Of a stretch of DNA of 64,000 bases, positions 1 through 12,439 are shown piece by piece; positions within the stretch are counted from its first letter, which is position 1, and each line of letters begins with the position of its first letter. Under the pieces are notes generated by a model. It saw only the letters and a list, made by a program, of their open reading frames with translations, was not told the origin of the DNA and ran no database searches. Position numbers and translations under genes: made by a program. The DNA is from Dactylellina haptotyla (Eukaryota; Ascomycota; Orbiliomycetes; Orbiliales; Orbiliaceae), in NCBI GenBank assembly GCA_031310005.1, contig CM062382.1, forward strand, positions 1,860,001 to 1,924,000, in the 5' to 3' direction.

Positions 1-758
1 GAACTCAAATCACCAACCCCATCCCTAGGTGCCAACGAAGCTTCTACCTCTTTCGCAGCAAGGTGTAGGCAGACGGATAGTAACGGGTCCGTGTCAAGGA
101 CAAAGTCGAATCCTCGCTTTCCACGAGCAGATATTGATTCGAGCAGTAGTCGATCAATCATATTTCCAATTTCTCGTGTAGATTTGCCCATTGCTGCAGC
201 CAATGATGCCCTAGTTTGCGGGGATACCGAGGCGATAAACACCCGTCTCCGCTTCCATGGAGCTGGGGCGCCATCATCATGCGCCGTAGGTGCAGCAATG
301 CTTCCGATCTCAAAGTCCCGTCCAGCTTGTACGAAAGGGCCTGAGTCCGAGTCCAGAACATGGAGGACTTCCTGGTGGGACTGTAGGGACACGAGGACAG
401 CTTCAGCTGATGTGACGCAACCTGAGCATGCCAGGCAGTCGGTGAGGGAGATTTGAGCGGCTTGGAGTTTTGCTTCTGTAGCTGCAACCTGATCTTCTGT
501 GGTTACCTCATATGGGTTCTAGATAAGTGTGGCGGACATTGGTTAGCCTCAATGCTTTAGGTGTTTGACCATATGAGATGTGGGTGGACCACGTAGCAAG
601 TACGGTGTCGCGATTGGCCAAAGTGGGAAACCCAGGTATGGGCAGGGCATACCAACCTCGGATTGAGGTGCGGCGGGAAGAGTTTCAACGGGCTTGATGC
701 AGGCAACACCCGGACTGATAAAGTCGTTCAGATCATCTGCGCTGAGTATTGCGCTCAT
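1..758 (-). CDS. NAR1: Cytosolic Fe-S cluster assembly factor NAR1, N-terminal part (truncated by window edge)
   Basis: Iron-only-hydrogenase-like protein of the cytosolic iron-sulfur assembly (CIA) machinery, which passes Fe-S clusters to cytosolic and nuclear apoproteins. Exon 1 is 653-758 and exon 2 is 518 down to the window edge, where the protein runs out. The N terminus [20 protein letters not shown] carries the conserved Cys20. Exon 2 continues with PYEVTTEDQ and the cluster motif DCLACSGC (Cys63, Cys66, Cys69), then the serine/alanine-rich segment before [15 protein letters not shown]. These match the N-terminal [4Fe-4S] site of fungal NAR1. The intron (519-652) uses a GTATGC donor. 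A second donor 5 nt upstream (GTTGGT) would also keep frame and would change VE to N. The C-terminal hydrogenase-like domain lies outside the window. The identification is firm; the exact 3' end of exon 1 is less so. Confidence 0.93.
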
Positions 759-1879
759 CCTCGCAGACAATACACCGGGCACTCCTTGAGTGCGGAAGTG
801 TAATCCTCCTATGTCTTCACCGGCTGCCGTCGGGCTGCTGCAATGCAATGATGGTGACCTTGCGGCCGCAGAGGGTGAGGTGCTAGCGATCTGGGCGAGG
901 CGAGCTGGCCACGACAGAGATCAACCACGTATGCTGTGAAATATGGCGGTCGTTTCCTCGTCGTCTTCGTCGTCTTGGTAGTCGTGTGGGCACAGACTGA
1001 GAGCACAGGTGATGCATATCTCTCCTATCCTCTTTTTTTTTTTTTTTCCTTCCCTATTCCTTTCCGGGTTCGGTTTGTACCTGAGGACTTAGTAATTGGG
1101 AGCAGATGAGAGACACAGGCAAAAGAGTCTTTGCTGAGCCCGTGCGTGGCGAGCACCCATTTGCTCCCCTGCCGAAATCGGGCGGCGTTGATTGGTCTGC
1201 CAACAGCTGTTCCCACTGCCAACGCAACATGCAACGCACCCACTCAACAGACTTGGGCACACCACCTTCTCTCTTGCTCCTTCGACAGTCGAATTTGGGG
1301 TACCTCAGTCAAACCAGGTACCCGTTGGAAACCAGGCATCTGAATGACAGAATACGTCGTCGGGAACGGTGGCCAACCAAGGCACTGTTCATTTTCATCC
1401 AGAATGCTAATGTGGATGCTCTGTTGGTTTGGAAATGGCAGGGACATGCTATGTCACACCTTTGCAGGTTTTCTGATTCATGAGAGAACGTAGGGAAATT
1501 CGCATGGGAAAAAGAAAAAGTTAGTGTCTTTGATCTCGAGTATCTCGTAGCGGGTACCGTCGCGCATGTGTTCATGCGATACCTCCTCGATGGCCTATAG
1601 GGCGGGGTAAGTGAACTTGGCAATTAGGACGTGCCTTGCATCGAAAGGAATTCGCATCATGCAATGAAGCTATCAGGCTACCTACTAAGTTTCCGCTTTC
1701 TCACAACCTTGTTTACTCCGGTATATATATCTGGCTTACCTTGGTCATTCTGTCTGGCAACCCCCAAGCAGTCCAATATCGACCATCGACTTCGTGTTTT
1801 TGTTCTCGTCCAGCTTTACGAAGCTTTCAGACCCATCGCAGCCTTCATCCCCTTTCAATCGAACCCGTATTGTTTTACT
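759..1879. other. Intergenic, upstream of NAR1
   Basis: This holds a 15-nt T run at 1033-1047. A 125-codon open frame at 1106-1483 (+) overlaps open frames on the other strand and has no recognisable domain, so I leave it unannotated. No RNA gene or repeat seen. Confidence 0.4.
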
Positions 1880-2071
1880 ATGGACGAAACAAAGAATTAC
1901 AGCTATCGACCAACTTCGAGCCGTAGGAGTGTTCGCTCCTGGAGCTCTAGATCGAGCCGACGCGCAACGGGTTTAACATTGTTCGCATTTGCGATCTTCT
2001 CTTGTCTGCTGTGTGCGTGCTCGGTCCGCCACGAGGATGACGAAGATAACGACGTTTATGAGTACTATTGA
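1880..2071 (+). CDS. Possible 63-aa single-span membrane peptide
   Basis: This is a small uninterrupted frame starting at an internal ATG of a longer open frame. The predicted peptide has an Arg/Ser-rich basic N-terminal half (about residues 12-33), one strongly hydrophobic segment (TLFAFAIFSCLLCACSV, about residues 36-52) and a very acidic tail (EDDEDNDVYEYY). That layout, basic to membrane to acidic, looks like a small membrane protein and less like chance translation, but I recognise no family. The longer upstream start at 1631 adds sequence with no coding character. Treat it as tentative. Confidence 0.28.
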   Translation: MDETKNYSYRPTSSRRSVRSWSSRSSRRATGLTLFAFAIFSCLLCACSVRHEDDEDNDVYEYY

Positions 2072-3142
2072 GCAACCCTCACTGCTCATTTTTACTCCCT
2101 TTTCAGGTTGGCGCAAACTGTCCGCCCACTTAGCACTATCATCCTAACAAGATCGGTTGATAGAATTTCAATATTCATGGCCAGGTGATCACTGGTAGAT
2201 CTCAGCCCCTTAATAGCCGTGGATGAGAACCTGAAACCGACTTGCTAGCGACAAAATTATTTCCTATCTGAAAATCCAGTATCAAAATGCACGCCATATC
2301 AAAAACTCAGAGTAGTTGCATTTCGCCATCCTGATAGTCGCTCAAATAAACCCGGACAAGTTTTAGCTCGCAGGAACCTTGAGAATTCCGCAATCGACGA
2401 ATCGAATCCCGAAGATATTAGAAAATATCTGTCCGAGTCCGCGATGTCAATTACCACGTGCGACGAATAACGGCGACATGAAAAGTGTGACTGCTGTCGC
2501 GCTACAATTTTAGAGATGGCCTAGCCTTCGAGGCAGTCTGATCTGGATATGCAGTTACAAACAATTTAGTTCATCGGGTCCATTGAGGCTATAAGTACCG
2601 TCTCTGGACCTGAGAGTCTTACACTCTAGAGTCTTAGAGTATTTTACATCATACATTCTTTTTATCAATATTTCCTTTGTTCCTTTGCGCAAATTCGGCC
2701 ACAAGTCTTCACTAAAGAACAATTTCTTTTGTTACAATTGTTACCCAATGTCAGATATCAATTATCATGATGCAGAGTACCTCATTAGTCACATCTATTT
2801 GAGCACCCTTCCCTTGCAAAGAACATAACATACCGCTTACTATTTCCGTCTCCTTCCCTGTGAAATTGGTCATGATCTAACCATAAGTCTCGTATCTATG
2901 CATCAAAAGAAAAAGCAGGGAAAATAGAAAAAAGACGCTAATATAAACCCCATATTCGCTCGATACATACGGTATTATTAAATCGCGATACCGCCTCCTC
3001 TCCCATTTTTGGACCTCTCCAAATCATAAGGTCATTATTTCGTTGTTTGGATTTTGTATTCAACGCACCAGTCATTACACTGAAGCCCCAACTTTGCGGA
3101 AAGAAACAAAGGAAACAAGCACTGCACGGATACACATTCTTT
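2072..3142. other. Intergenic
   Basis: A+T-rich stretch between a possible small gene and the 3' end of the gene at 3143. The open frame at 2938-3204 (-) reads past the stop of that gene in another phase and is not supported. Nothing else seen. Confidence 0.4.
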
Positions 3143-4478
3143 TTACCTAGGGCTGATTGGCAGTTGAAACAAGTCATCATCTTCATCATCGTCATCGTCC
3201 GCATTTGAACCTGTCACCCTACTATCGTCCTCCATATTCAATCCCTCAAACTTGCCCACTACAAGACCTAATCCTGCAGCACCAGAAGGTGGGGGTATAG
3301 CTTTTATCGCATCTGCTGGTGGTGTGGCAACAGTTCCACCGCCATTGGTTTGATTCGGCCCACTCGAAGGGAATTTTAGGTTAGGCGATGTCGGCCACGG
3401 CACTGACGGATCCTCATATCTAGGGCCGAGACCTGTTGAGGCTAACGTCGCCTGCGACGTCCATTCCCTCGCAGTTGCCGTGGGCGAGGTTGGCGTATCC
3501 GTCGCCGCGGATCGCAACGTTAAATCTGTCGGTGTTTCCACCATCAAGGGCCTCGCCTGCGCGATTCTCTCCAAGGTGATATTGAACTCCTCTTGCAACC
3601 AAGCTTTCTCTTCCCTCGCATGTTTGCTGCTTCCGCCATCAGCGACAGCGTTGATTTTCGCTTCGAGATCTTCGAGCCGTCGGACTGCAAAGACAGTGTG
3701 TAGGATCCCGCGCTTGCTGCCTCTCGTTTTTGTCGCAGACGTCTCCACGTCAGATAGTATCAGGCCGGCGATATATCTATAGTTCGCACCGAGGAACTCC
3801 GAAGACAGGGGGTATGTCTGCGGCAGGGTTTTGACAGGTATCTCCAGCGGCGCCGTCTGTTCCTCTTCGATTAGTGCGCTCGCGGAAACGGGCGGAACAG
3901 CAGCTACCCGCTTCTGCCGTAGGTAGACTTTTGATATGTGCGGTACGGTGCCGGGTATTAGTGCGATCAGCATGACTGTATCTTCGTCATCCGTGGGAGT
4001 GGGGAGGTTGTTGACATTTGTGCCGTCATATGTGATTTCTTGGGGCGCCTCAATGGGAGCGTCCCATTCCCAGCGCTGCTCTTCGAGTATGGGTAGCACG
4101 ATGGGCTTCTCATCCCATTCGAGGGTATATGTTGTTACCCGGTTGGGGGGTGGAGGGGGCGAGAGGTCTGACCATGAGAACTCGACGAGCAGGGCTTTCG
4201 AGTATGCTATCAGGATTCAACACATTTAGCTCGGGCGAATCTCATCCCAACGTGAGACACGAGTGGGCGGATGTGGATACATGCTGAAAGGCGGGCGAAG
4301 GGACGATAGCAAATGCACCTGGTGGGAAAGCAAAGAACAAGGGAGTGGATTCCACCAGCTTACCATCTAGCTCGTCGTTTACCGGGGCCCCATTCTTTGA
4401 CGAAAGTTCGAGTCGTGCGATTGGTATCCGCTGGGAGAGAGGCGGGGATGCCAGTCGTTCGTCGTTGCTCGATGCCAT
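3143..4478 (-). CDS. Conserved-looking protein of unknown function, 392 aa
   Basis: Two exons, 4364-4478 and 3143-4206, join in frame through a 157-nt intron with a GTAAGC donor and a GATAG acceptor. The junction reads NDELD-AYSKALLVEFSW. I chose the start at MASSNDER; an in-frame ATG 36 nt upstream (4514) is possible. The middle is ordered-looking (residues about 40-200, including a predicted helical stretch AVRRLEDLEAKINAV and a charged helix EEKAWLQEEFNITLERI). The rest is Pro/Ser/Thr-rich with repeated TPT/TPS motifs, and the end is a run of about ten acidic residues followed by LFQLPISPR. No signal peptide or membrane span. I do not recognise the family; the acidic tail suggests a nuclear or regulatory protein, but that is inference. 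Confidence 0.72.
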
Positions 4479-6040
4479 ATCTCGGTGCGGAAAACCAAAA
4501 AATATATCTCTCAAAGCAAGAAATTATAATGATAGTTACCGATCAAGAGCCAGGATATAATCCTGAAGCAGAGGGTCTTGAGGGGCGGAGCGGAGTCGAG
4601 ATAGAGATGGGGGAGAAAGAGTAAGAGGAGGAATGTTATCGCGCAAGGCTGGACAGGGTGAAGCTACAAAGGGCGAAGAGCGGCGGCGGGCGGGCGGGCG
4701 AGAGAGGGAAGGAGGAGGAGGAGCAAGAAGAGATAGAGAAGAGCGAGCGGGGAGGATAATCTGAGCAAGCTTGCAAGAGGTCTGATCCGATTACATTAAG
4801 GAGGCTCGATTGAGAAACACCTCGAGGAAGCCTCGGCCCCAGTCTAATATAACGTTCCAGTTAGACAAATACCAAGACCCTTTTTTTTCTGCACCCTCTC
4901 CCTCGTCAGAGTGTGATGGTGGTGGATATGGTCGTATGGCGGGCAGCAATAATATGTCTGACCTTTGAGCTACCGCAGCTCTCGCTCGCTCGCCCGCTCC
5001 CTAGCTTCCAGCTTAGCGCCTTACTTAGGCAGGTACTACGGCCAGACGAAATAGCCATCAGACGCCTAACTCGAGTCGGGCAAAATTCCCGGGATGGGCC
5101 ACGATCGTGCAGGATGAAGGGGCACGGGTGTGTCTGCTGCTGTTATTAATCCCAATATCTCGAGAGAAAGTCGTGGACTGGGCCTCGAGGTACTTAGTTA
5201 CTCGACTTTAGCCCCAAGCAAGTCCTCGAGCCGTCAAGCGGTCTCGATAACGTTACACGCTGCGGTTTTATTTTTGGACCGCGTGGACCTCTCCAAACTT
5301 GGCTTTCCTTCTTCTTCGGGAGGGCACAACGGGCACAACACAGGACCCTGAACGTCGTCCGCGCTAAATAGGCTCCCCAGCGTGGCTCTCTATATGCCAG
5401 GTCGAGAGAGCTAGCGTGAGGTGCTTGACCGGCATGGAGATGTTCTCTCGGGTGGATATATTCCATGGAGACTACAACCTACTTATTTATTGTATTTATT
5501 AGTAAGTCCCCTTGGCATAATAACGCAATGCAATGTCGACATCGATTCTCACCGCGTCATCCCAGAACCAACGGCAGCTGAGAGTCGTTTTGTTACCAGA
5601 ATACCACAGCTTCAACACGCCCGTTTGGGCAATCAGGATTCTACATCACGAACATCAGGTATAGCGGCCGCGTTTGCTCTCATCAGAGAGCAGAGAAAAG
5701 TTTGTGTACGCCAAGCAGTTTCTGTATTAATAACATTTTAAAATAGTTACAAGTAATACAGGATATGAAGGAAGAGTAACTGCCGATATGCAAAACTCCC
5801 AAACCCTAATGACTTTTGAGGGACAAAAAATACAGATACTACCGAGTCCTGTTTCCCCATGACAAAACTCTCATGTTATCCCTTCACGCCGAGACTACAT
5901 AACCGTGTTCCATTAAAAACACAGATAAACAAGAGCATGGCTATGATGTTCTCTCACTCATCAACGAAGAAAGAAACTTATGTTTTTTCTTCTCATATTT
6001 AGGAAAACTAGGAACCGCCACGTAACTCATGGCCATTCGT
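4479..6040. other. Intergenic, purine-rich upstream region
   Basis: Upstream of the 3143-4478 gene the plus strand is strongly GA/GC-rich (about 4590-4760, including GGCGG/GGCGGGC and GAGGAG tracts), that is, pyrimidine-rich on that gene's own strand, as is common in fungal promoters and 5' leaders. Several overlapping short open frames on both strands show no domain. 4930-6040 holds nothing I can name. Confidence 0.4.
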
Positions 6041-6718
6041 TTACAAGGCGAGAACAAAACCCAAAATACCAGCGACACCTAAAACACCAAGGCCGACATA
6101 TGTTCGAGAACCAGAGTTGGGGGTGGATGTGGTTCCTGGAGCAGAGGTGGTCCCGGAGCTTCCAGTCGGTGCAGAAGTTTGCGAGGCAGAGGAATCGGTG
6201 ATAGTGGCGCCCGTTGTGGCACCAGTATCTGTGGCCGATGGCCCTGTTGTGACGGATGGTCCCGTGGTGGGAGGAAGGGTCAGATCCGTTGTGATATCGC
6301 CAATGACGCTGGTGATGGAGGCCTCAATCGCGGTGAGGGAGGACCGGACATCTGGCGGTAATTGAGAAACAACAGAAGAGAAGAAGGATTGGTACTCCGA
6401 TGTTGGGAGTGTCGCAAGAACGGTCTCGATCTCAGAGAGGAGAGAGGGCGGGAGGGCGGTGATAGCTGGGAGGAAGGCGGTGACCTGGGAGTAGATCTGC
6501 TGGATGTTGGATGGGAGCTGAGTCAAGATCTCGTTCGGAACTTCGGACAAGATTTCAGACAATATATTTCTATCGGATCAAGTTAGAGTTGGAGATTCGC
6601 CTTCATAATCGGCATTACGAGTAATGATAGGCTTATGGAATGCTTACTGTCGCTTTTCAACAACGGCGGCGCTGCTGGAGGCTGCAAGAGCGGTGATGAT
6701 GAGAGCCTTGAGCTGCAT
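6041..6718 (-). CDS. GPI-anchored Ser/Thr-rich secreted protein, 199 aa
   Basis: Two exons, 6648-6718 and 6041-6569, join in phase after the codons for EKRQ. The protein starts with a signal peptide (MQLKALIITALAASSSAA) and has a Lys-Arg Kex2-type site at residues 22-23. A helical amphipathic middle follows (residues about 24-110, repeated LP/LPP spacing: NEILTQLPSNIQQI, ITALPPSLLSEI, SQLPPDVRSSL). Next comes a 60-residue Ser/Thr/Gly-rich stalk, and a C-terminal small-residue plus hydrophobic tail (NSGSRTYVGLGVLGVAGILG...) that fits GPI-anchor attachment. This layout is typical of fungal cell-surface proteins; no enzymatic domain is visible. The upstream gene-proximal region holds a TATA-like box at 6890-6897. 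Confidence 0.85.
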
Positions 6719-6889
6719 TGTGGCGTTATATATAGTATATAGATATGGTTGTGTGGATGTGCGGTTTGAGGTCGAGGCTGTGCGTTATAATGTATAATGC
6801 AGTAAAGCACGCGGTGTAGAACTTATGGTATTGATGTCTGATGGAGAGTGAAAAGGAAGATAATGTCAAGAGATAGGGGCAGGCGGAAG

Positions 6890-6897
6890 CTTATATA
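6890..6897 (-). promoter_or_regulatory. TATA-like box upstream of the GPI-protein gene
   Basis: Reads TATATAAG on the minus strand, 172 nt upstream of the ATG at 6718. The position and match are suitable for a TATA box, but no transcription start can be seen. Confidence 0.4.
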
Positions 6898-8493
6898 CTC
6901 GAATACATACGTTAAAATACACCGCCTGGGAACTACGACAGATCAAGCGGTAGCGGGCAGTGTAATTACATGACGGGGCCTTGATCAGCGATCAGATTTC
7001 TGCATTCTTTCTTTCTCAGCCGCTTTCCTCTCTCTCCGTGCCATTCTCTCGTAATCGCGCCAAAGATGGTGCCATTTTTCGTACTCCATCCTCGCATGCA
7101 TTCCATACGCCGAGTGTGTGCTGCCCCAGATCAGACCTTCAGACTCGGGCCTAAACAAGGACTAGCGGGCTTGAAGTGCCGAAGCCTTGCTGGGACGTCA
7201 TCTCCTAGGTATCCACCCCTTCCAATTTGGTGCACCCAAGACATCGGGTTAAGTTCCGAAGGGTCTTGGCCCCTTAGCCCAGCTCCGTTATTTCTACGCG
7301 TATTTCTTGACCATTCGCTGATACCTTAGATTAATATATCCTGGACATTAATCGATACACGACCTGTTTGTGATTCTGACCAAGAGCCTCCAATCGGGGC
7401 AAGAATTGATCAGGAATCTGTGTTGTTTACACATGTTTTGGGCACAGGGGGACTGTGTCAGACGGGTTTGATGGACTGGCCGGCGCACAGTCGTTGTTGT
7501 TGATGGCACCACGGCATGGCCAGGCAGAAGATTCGATTTCTGCATATTATTATTTTAATTACAAACGGGGTTTGCTGACAGCAGAGTTTCGAAAATTTTA
7601 CCAATTGGCAACCGGGTTCGTGGGCGGATCCCCTCCGCCGACCGATCATCGACGGCCTGCGCTTTCGTTTCCGTTTCGATTGGCCCCTCGAAAACCATAA
7701 TTTGAATAAAGTCTATCAGATGCAGTGCAATGCGGTGCTGAGCAGCTGCATTTCTGTTCAGTTCGTGGTCAGATCCAAGGCTGCTTGTTGACCGGCTACC
7801 GGGAACAGACTTGGCTCCCTGCGACCTTCCCTGTGTGTATGCAAACAGGCGGGATGGTGTGCGGCATACGTAATGTGGCTCCCCCTTCGTTGTTTGGCTC
7901 TTAGTTGTGGCGAGCCAGCCCTAAAAGTTATTATTAGGAGAAACTAGTTTCTTGCGCCTTCGAGGTCGACGTTGGCCCCAACGGTTTTGCTGTCTACTTT
8001 TTTCAAATATGATCGTTTTAGGGCTAGATAATCTCCGATCTTAGGCTGTTTATGTCTTCAGATCGTTATCGATTTGGCAGTTGGTATCGAGGAGGGCCCG
8101 AGGATGCCACGTCCTGTCGTCAACGGCTGGCTGACCAGCTTGAGCATTGCGTGCATTGCGTGCATCCGCCTATTCAGCTTGTCTTGCAATCTAGTGGTGG
8201 GCAATCCAATTATAGAATAAAGGATTATTTTAAACCAGCCGTTGTAACCATCCATATATATTATCTATAAACAGAAGCAAATTAATCAGAAAATAATAAA
8301 ATACGGTGTGCCCAGATATACATATATTCACGTGTCTACGCAATTCTTCCGCCCGAAGGAAGATAAGACAGAAACAAAGATTCTAAAACAAGGAAATCAA
8401 GCAAGCACAAAGAATCGAAAAACAAGCAGTAACTTTTCCCACCCTACTAAATTACCGAACCCTTTCTATGAAATCTATTCGCGGAATTACCCA
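6898..8493. other. Intergenic between GPI-protein gene and RTA1 gene
   Basis: No gene supported on either strand. The short open frames here (7066-7329, 7455-7700, 8052-8270) overlap each other in opposite directions and have no domain. 8220-8330 is A+T-rich. Confidence 0.4.
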
Positions 8494-9834
8494 TCAGAAT
8501 TGTTGATATGGTGATGCGCTCTGAACAACACCATCACGGCTGTTGTTGATATAAGAAGGTTGGCTTTCTAAATTGACATCTTCTTCCGCGGATTTAGGCT
8601 CGGGTAAATATTTCGACGGATGAAAAATATTGAATATAAGCAAGCATGGAAGCATGGGTAATGCTTCCAGGACGTAGAAGTATACTTCATGTCCCATCAG
8701 GTAGCCGTTCCATCCCTGGGCGAATTCGACAGTTCTGTATATGGAACGTATCTAAGACCACAACAAATATTAGCTATGTAGGCGCAGAAAAACAAAATAA
8801 CAGCACATGAACTTACCAAGATCAAGGTGCAGCTGAGGTATAGACAGTAAACCAAAATACGCCACTTTACATTAGGAAACGTCGCCCGGGTTTTCAAGTC
8901 GAACCGGATAACAGCACAGACGAAGAAACTGAAGAAGGCAATTTGAACGGCGAGACCGGCCATGATAATATGGGTACCTCGTTCCTGAGCGGCCGGGTTC
9001 TTTCCATCTGTGTTTGCCGAGATGATCCTAAAAACCATGAGTATTTTGTTAACGCTCACCATCACTCCAAATAGACAGCAGCAATAGCTACAAGGTTGAA
9101 TGCTAAGTAGCTGCGGACAGCACTTACGCAGCACCGAGACCCTGCATGACAAAGCTGATAATGTCGCTCGTAACGAAAATCCAAGTGATCCATCGAGCAG
9201 GTAACCCGAGGGTCTTTGCCCGGCGCCCGCCGGGCAGGACTCTCTCCAATAGCCTCCCAAGAATGATATAATCTCCAGCAGCAGTAAATAGAGGCGCTAA
9301 TACAACCAGCACGAATTGAGCGATGTATAAACCCCTGTTTCGGACATCTCTAGCTGAGAACAAGCGGGCAAGATACCCGAATGTCTGCATGATACCAGCA
9401 AGGAGCAACACCGTGATGAACCATGCTCGATAGCGAAAGTATTGGAAAAAGTGAGCGAATGTCGTGAGGCCCTGCAGTGAGATTGATCAGAATCGGAAGA
9501 TGAATTTCATGTTTATGCTCAAGTTTATGGTCATGTTTTAAGCCTGCTCGGCCTTTCGGAGAATATGAAAGGACAAGGCGGCTATGCGGACTTACGTAGA
9601 GAACAAGAGCGATTATTGCTAGAACCTCACTCGGATTATAGTGATAGTATGACTTTGGTATCTTGGCTGCGAATCATTACATAATCTTGTTAGTGTGACC
9701 AAAAAATATTGACAAATACCCCGAGATCGAATCGGGAAGCAAGCGTTAAGCTTAAACCTACGTTTGGTCTCTGATGATTGGCGAGCTTCAAGGATTGCAT
9801 GTACCGCAGTTTCTATTACTGTGTCCATCACCAT
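8494..9834 (-). CDS. RTA1-like multi-pass membrane protein, 318 aa
   Basis: Five exons (9762-9834, 9596-9666, 9128-9471, 8817-9027, 8494-8751) join in frame, all with GTA-type donors. The protein has the features of the fungal RTA1/RSB1 lipid-translocating exporter-like family: a YHYNPSE segment before the first span, about seven hydrophobic spans, the signature RDVRNRGLYIAQFVLVVLAP and AAGDYIILGRL, FVTSDIISFVMQGLGAA, and near the end FRT-like IYRTVEFAQGWNGYLMGHE...LPMLPCLLIFNIFHP. Length fits the family. Members act at the plasma membrane in lipid asymmetry and resistance to toxic compounds (established for yeast Rta1/Rsb1); the substrate here cannot be read from sequence. The C-terminal tail is Ser/Gln-rich and cytosolic. 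Confidence 0.93.
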
Positions 9835-10819
9835 CTTGTAAAATCGAGGATCCAGGTGCCCCTCGATAACAAAATTTCGGATTTTAAACAGAAAGAGATG
9901 TCGTTGAATTCAACAGTTACCCGAAAGAATCGACGGGAGAAGAAGGAGGGGGAAGAAGAGTATCTGGAAGCAACCGAAACTTTATACAATATATATGACT
10001 CGCATTGAAGGCTTGCTATGCCCTGCATCTGCGGCTACTCCGTTGCCAAAGGAAAATATCCTCCTATAGGCTGCAGGTATTTTTCTTTTCAGTGCTTTCT
10101 TATTAATCATAATTTTGCCCAATATACTCTGTACCCACACATGGTGGGCCACTATTCCTTTCTCTGTCGGATTATCTGAAAGGGACATCGGTGTTCGGAA
10201 TGTAGAGTGCCCGTTATGCGGTTTCAGGGTCGGTTGCCGAGGCCACTGCTATTCTGATTGGTGCGCCGAGACTTTGTTTATCCGAATCGGGACGTCTGAC
10301 ACGACACAAACACAGTCTCGCCCAACGGGTGCTTGACAGCAACCCGGCCCCGGTGGCCCACGCTCCTATTCTACAGGATATTAAATAGCCTAGGGCACGA
10401 CTGCGCCCACAGGTAATGAATATTGTTATCTATGTGGTCCATATAGGTCCAATTGAGGATCTTGGAGACAAGCATTATAGTGCATTATAATTCCGAGCTT
10501 ACGTACTCACGAGTGCCGACTGGTTGCACATCGATATCTTCTTTGGCAACTTTGACCCCTAAGTTCTGCACAGCCTCTCGCAGACCGGTCGAACGCTCTT
10601 TATTAACGCCGGGCACGCGACTTTAGCACTATTAAATTAAAATTTTCGGACATAATATAGCCTCCCAGAGACCAACCGGGTTTCTGAGCAGCCGAAAGTC
10701 AATGATAGCCAATCTAATACCTTGTTGCGTCAATGACACTCTGAGGCTCTCTTATGCTTTAAGGTTAACTTTTTGAAAATAGAGGTATATTAGGACTCTC
10801 TATCAGGGATTTTTCTGAT
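9835..10819. other. Intergenic
   Basis: Lies upstream of the RTA1 gene and downstream of the carrier gene. No open frame with coding character; the 73-codon frame at 10115-10336 is unsupported. Nothing else recognised. Confidence 0.4.
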
Positions 10820-11879
10820 TTAAGTTAAAGGATTGTGAGTTTCTTGCTCTCTCGCATCCCGCCTTCGCGACAGGTAGATTTTCGAACTCTCGAAAGTTCC
10901 CAAGTACAAGCCGCTACCTACAGCGGTCCAGACAGCTCTAAGCAGGCCGCCCCTCCATATCGCTCGTGCACCTTCACTCCTGACTATTGATTTTGCAGTT
11001 TCAAGCATACCTGCAGAGCTAGAATTTCCACCCCTAAGTAGCATCATTCGTGTCTTGACCACGTCTAATGGAGTAGTAATCGTCGCCGCAATCGCACCAG
11101 CGGACCCCGCGGAGATGGCTGTGACAACACCGACCTCTGATAAAGATGGGTTCGTTATTCCTTCGTACTGATAGATATTTCTTCGCATCTCTTCGTACAG
11201 GGGAAACTGTATCGCTGTGAAGGGGAGGTTGCGGGACACGAGTGCTGAATAACCCCGCAGGAGCTTTTTTGGCTGTTGAACTAACATTCGCAGAGCTATC
11301 AAGGATGATGAGGCGGTGGCTTGGGATGTCGGTGAGACAACCTGCGCATTCTGTTTTATTACCTCCGCGGGCGTAAGAATTGCGCAGGACACGGTCTCCG
11401 CGATGGCCGATGAAAGTGAATGAATAGCAGATCGGAGAACCTGCGGACTTTTTTCATCATTTGATGGTAGAAATATCATTGAGATGTTTCTGACCAGGAA
11501 ATTGTAGGTCAAGAAGAATGTGGCCGCTATATATTGGTCAATCATCAATATTTTGTCTGCCCTATTGAGAATGCTGAAAAAACAAACTACTTACATGAAG
11601 GCAATGTTGCTAGAATAACACTGCCGACACCCTGGTAGGCGCCTTTGTAGAGACCCCTGGTACCTCCGGGCCATTTGGCTGCCGACTGGATGCGGGTTTT
11701 TACCGTATCCAACGGATATATGATCAGGTCAATTGCGAATGCCGCTGTGGCTCCTGCCTACAGATGTTACCACAATTAAGTCAGCCTCTAGTAGCTTGGT
11801 CTGTGATATACCAAAGAAAATCATCTGAAGTGGGGATATATCTGCATATGCGTACAATAACGATGTCAACTTCAGACAT
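10820..11879 (-). CDS. Mitochondrial carrier (SLC25) protein, PET8-like, 297 aa
   Basis: Inner-membrane transporter with three tandem repeats, each bearing the carrier signature: PLDTVKTR (repeat 1), PAEVIKQN (repeat 2) and PLDVVKTR (repeat 3). Exons are 11856-11879 (24 nt), 11595-11757 and 10820-11526. The first intron uses a GTACGC donor and gives MSEVDIVI-AGATAAFAIDLIIYPLDT, which closes in frame; this tiny first exon is the least certain part. Other diagnostic stretches are GLYKGAYQGVGSVILATLPSS, SSAIAETVSCAILTPAEV and LVSRNLPFTAIQFPLYEEMRR. The pattern resembles the subgroup related to S-adenosylmethionine carriers (PET8/SAM5), but substrate cannot be assigned without residue-level comparison. 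The gene is divergent from the NIP30-like gene, with 560 bp between start codons. Confidence 0.9.
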
Positions 11880-12439
11880 GATCTTTATATCATTACACAA
11901 CCTTGTAACCCACGGGTATATTTTAGAAATATAAAGGCAAGATCTATAACCTCTCTTCGAAGCTTCCTCTATTCTTCGGGTATTTGAGGCCAGATAGACA
12001 CCCTTACACGTACGGTGGAGGATCGCACAGACAGCTGGCCGACAGTGCTATATAGCTATGGTGCCAAAATTACAGTCCTACTGGTCGGACAGACGTCAAA
12101 GGGAGATCGAGGCCGTTAAATTTAGAGCTATAGAGCAGATGCAGCTCCAGCCAAAGAAGTAATTACCAAACGAATGCAACTTTAGGTGATGAGGGTATAT
12201 TATCATTGTTCTATTCTGAATGCTGTCAAATAGCGGAGAGCAAACGAGATTGATCCAAATTAATTCTGGCTTGCGAGACAATGCGAAGCAAGTCTGCATG
12301 TTGTAGTTATGTCATTCCGCGTTGTTCGTATGCCTGTTGTTGCCGATCCCAACGCCGGGAACCGAACGCGTGCTGCTCCCGCGGACGACACAGAACATCA
12401 ACCTCTCACCTTGCCGGCTGCCTCGACAATACTACAGCG
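11880..12439. promoter_or_regulatory. Shared divergent promoter region
   Basis: The 560 bp between the start codons of the mitochondrial carrier (-) and the NIP30-like gene (+) must hold both promoters. The half next to the carrier is A+T-rich, and the half next to the plus-strand gene becomes GC-rich with CCGCGG/CGACG words. Open frames here (12096-12299 -, 12281-12670 +) are shadows. No specific factor site can be named. Confidence 0.45.

Noticed and set aside
1106-1483. 125-codon plus-strand frame upstream of NAR1
   Set aside because: Overlaps minus-strand frames of similar length, has no conserved pattern, and sits where the NAR1 promoter is expected.
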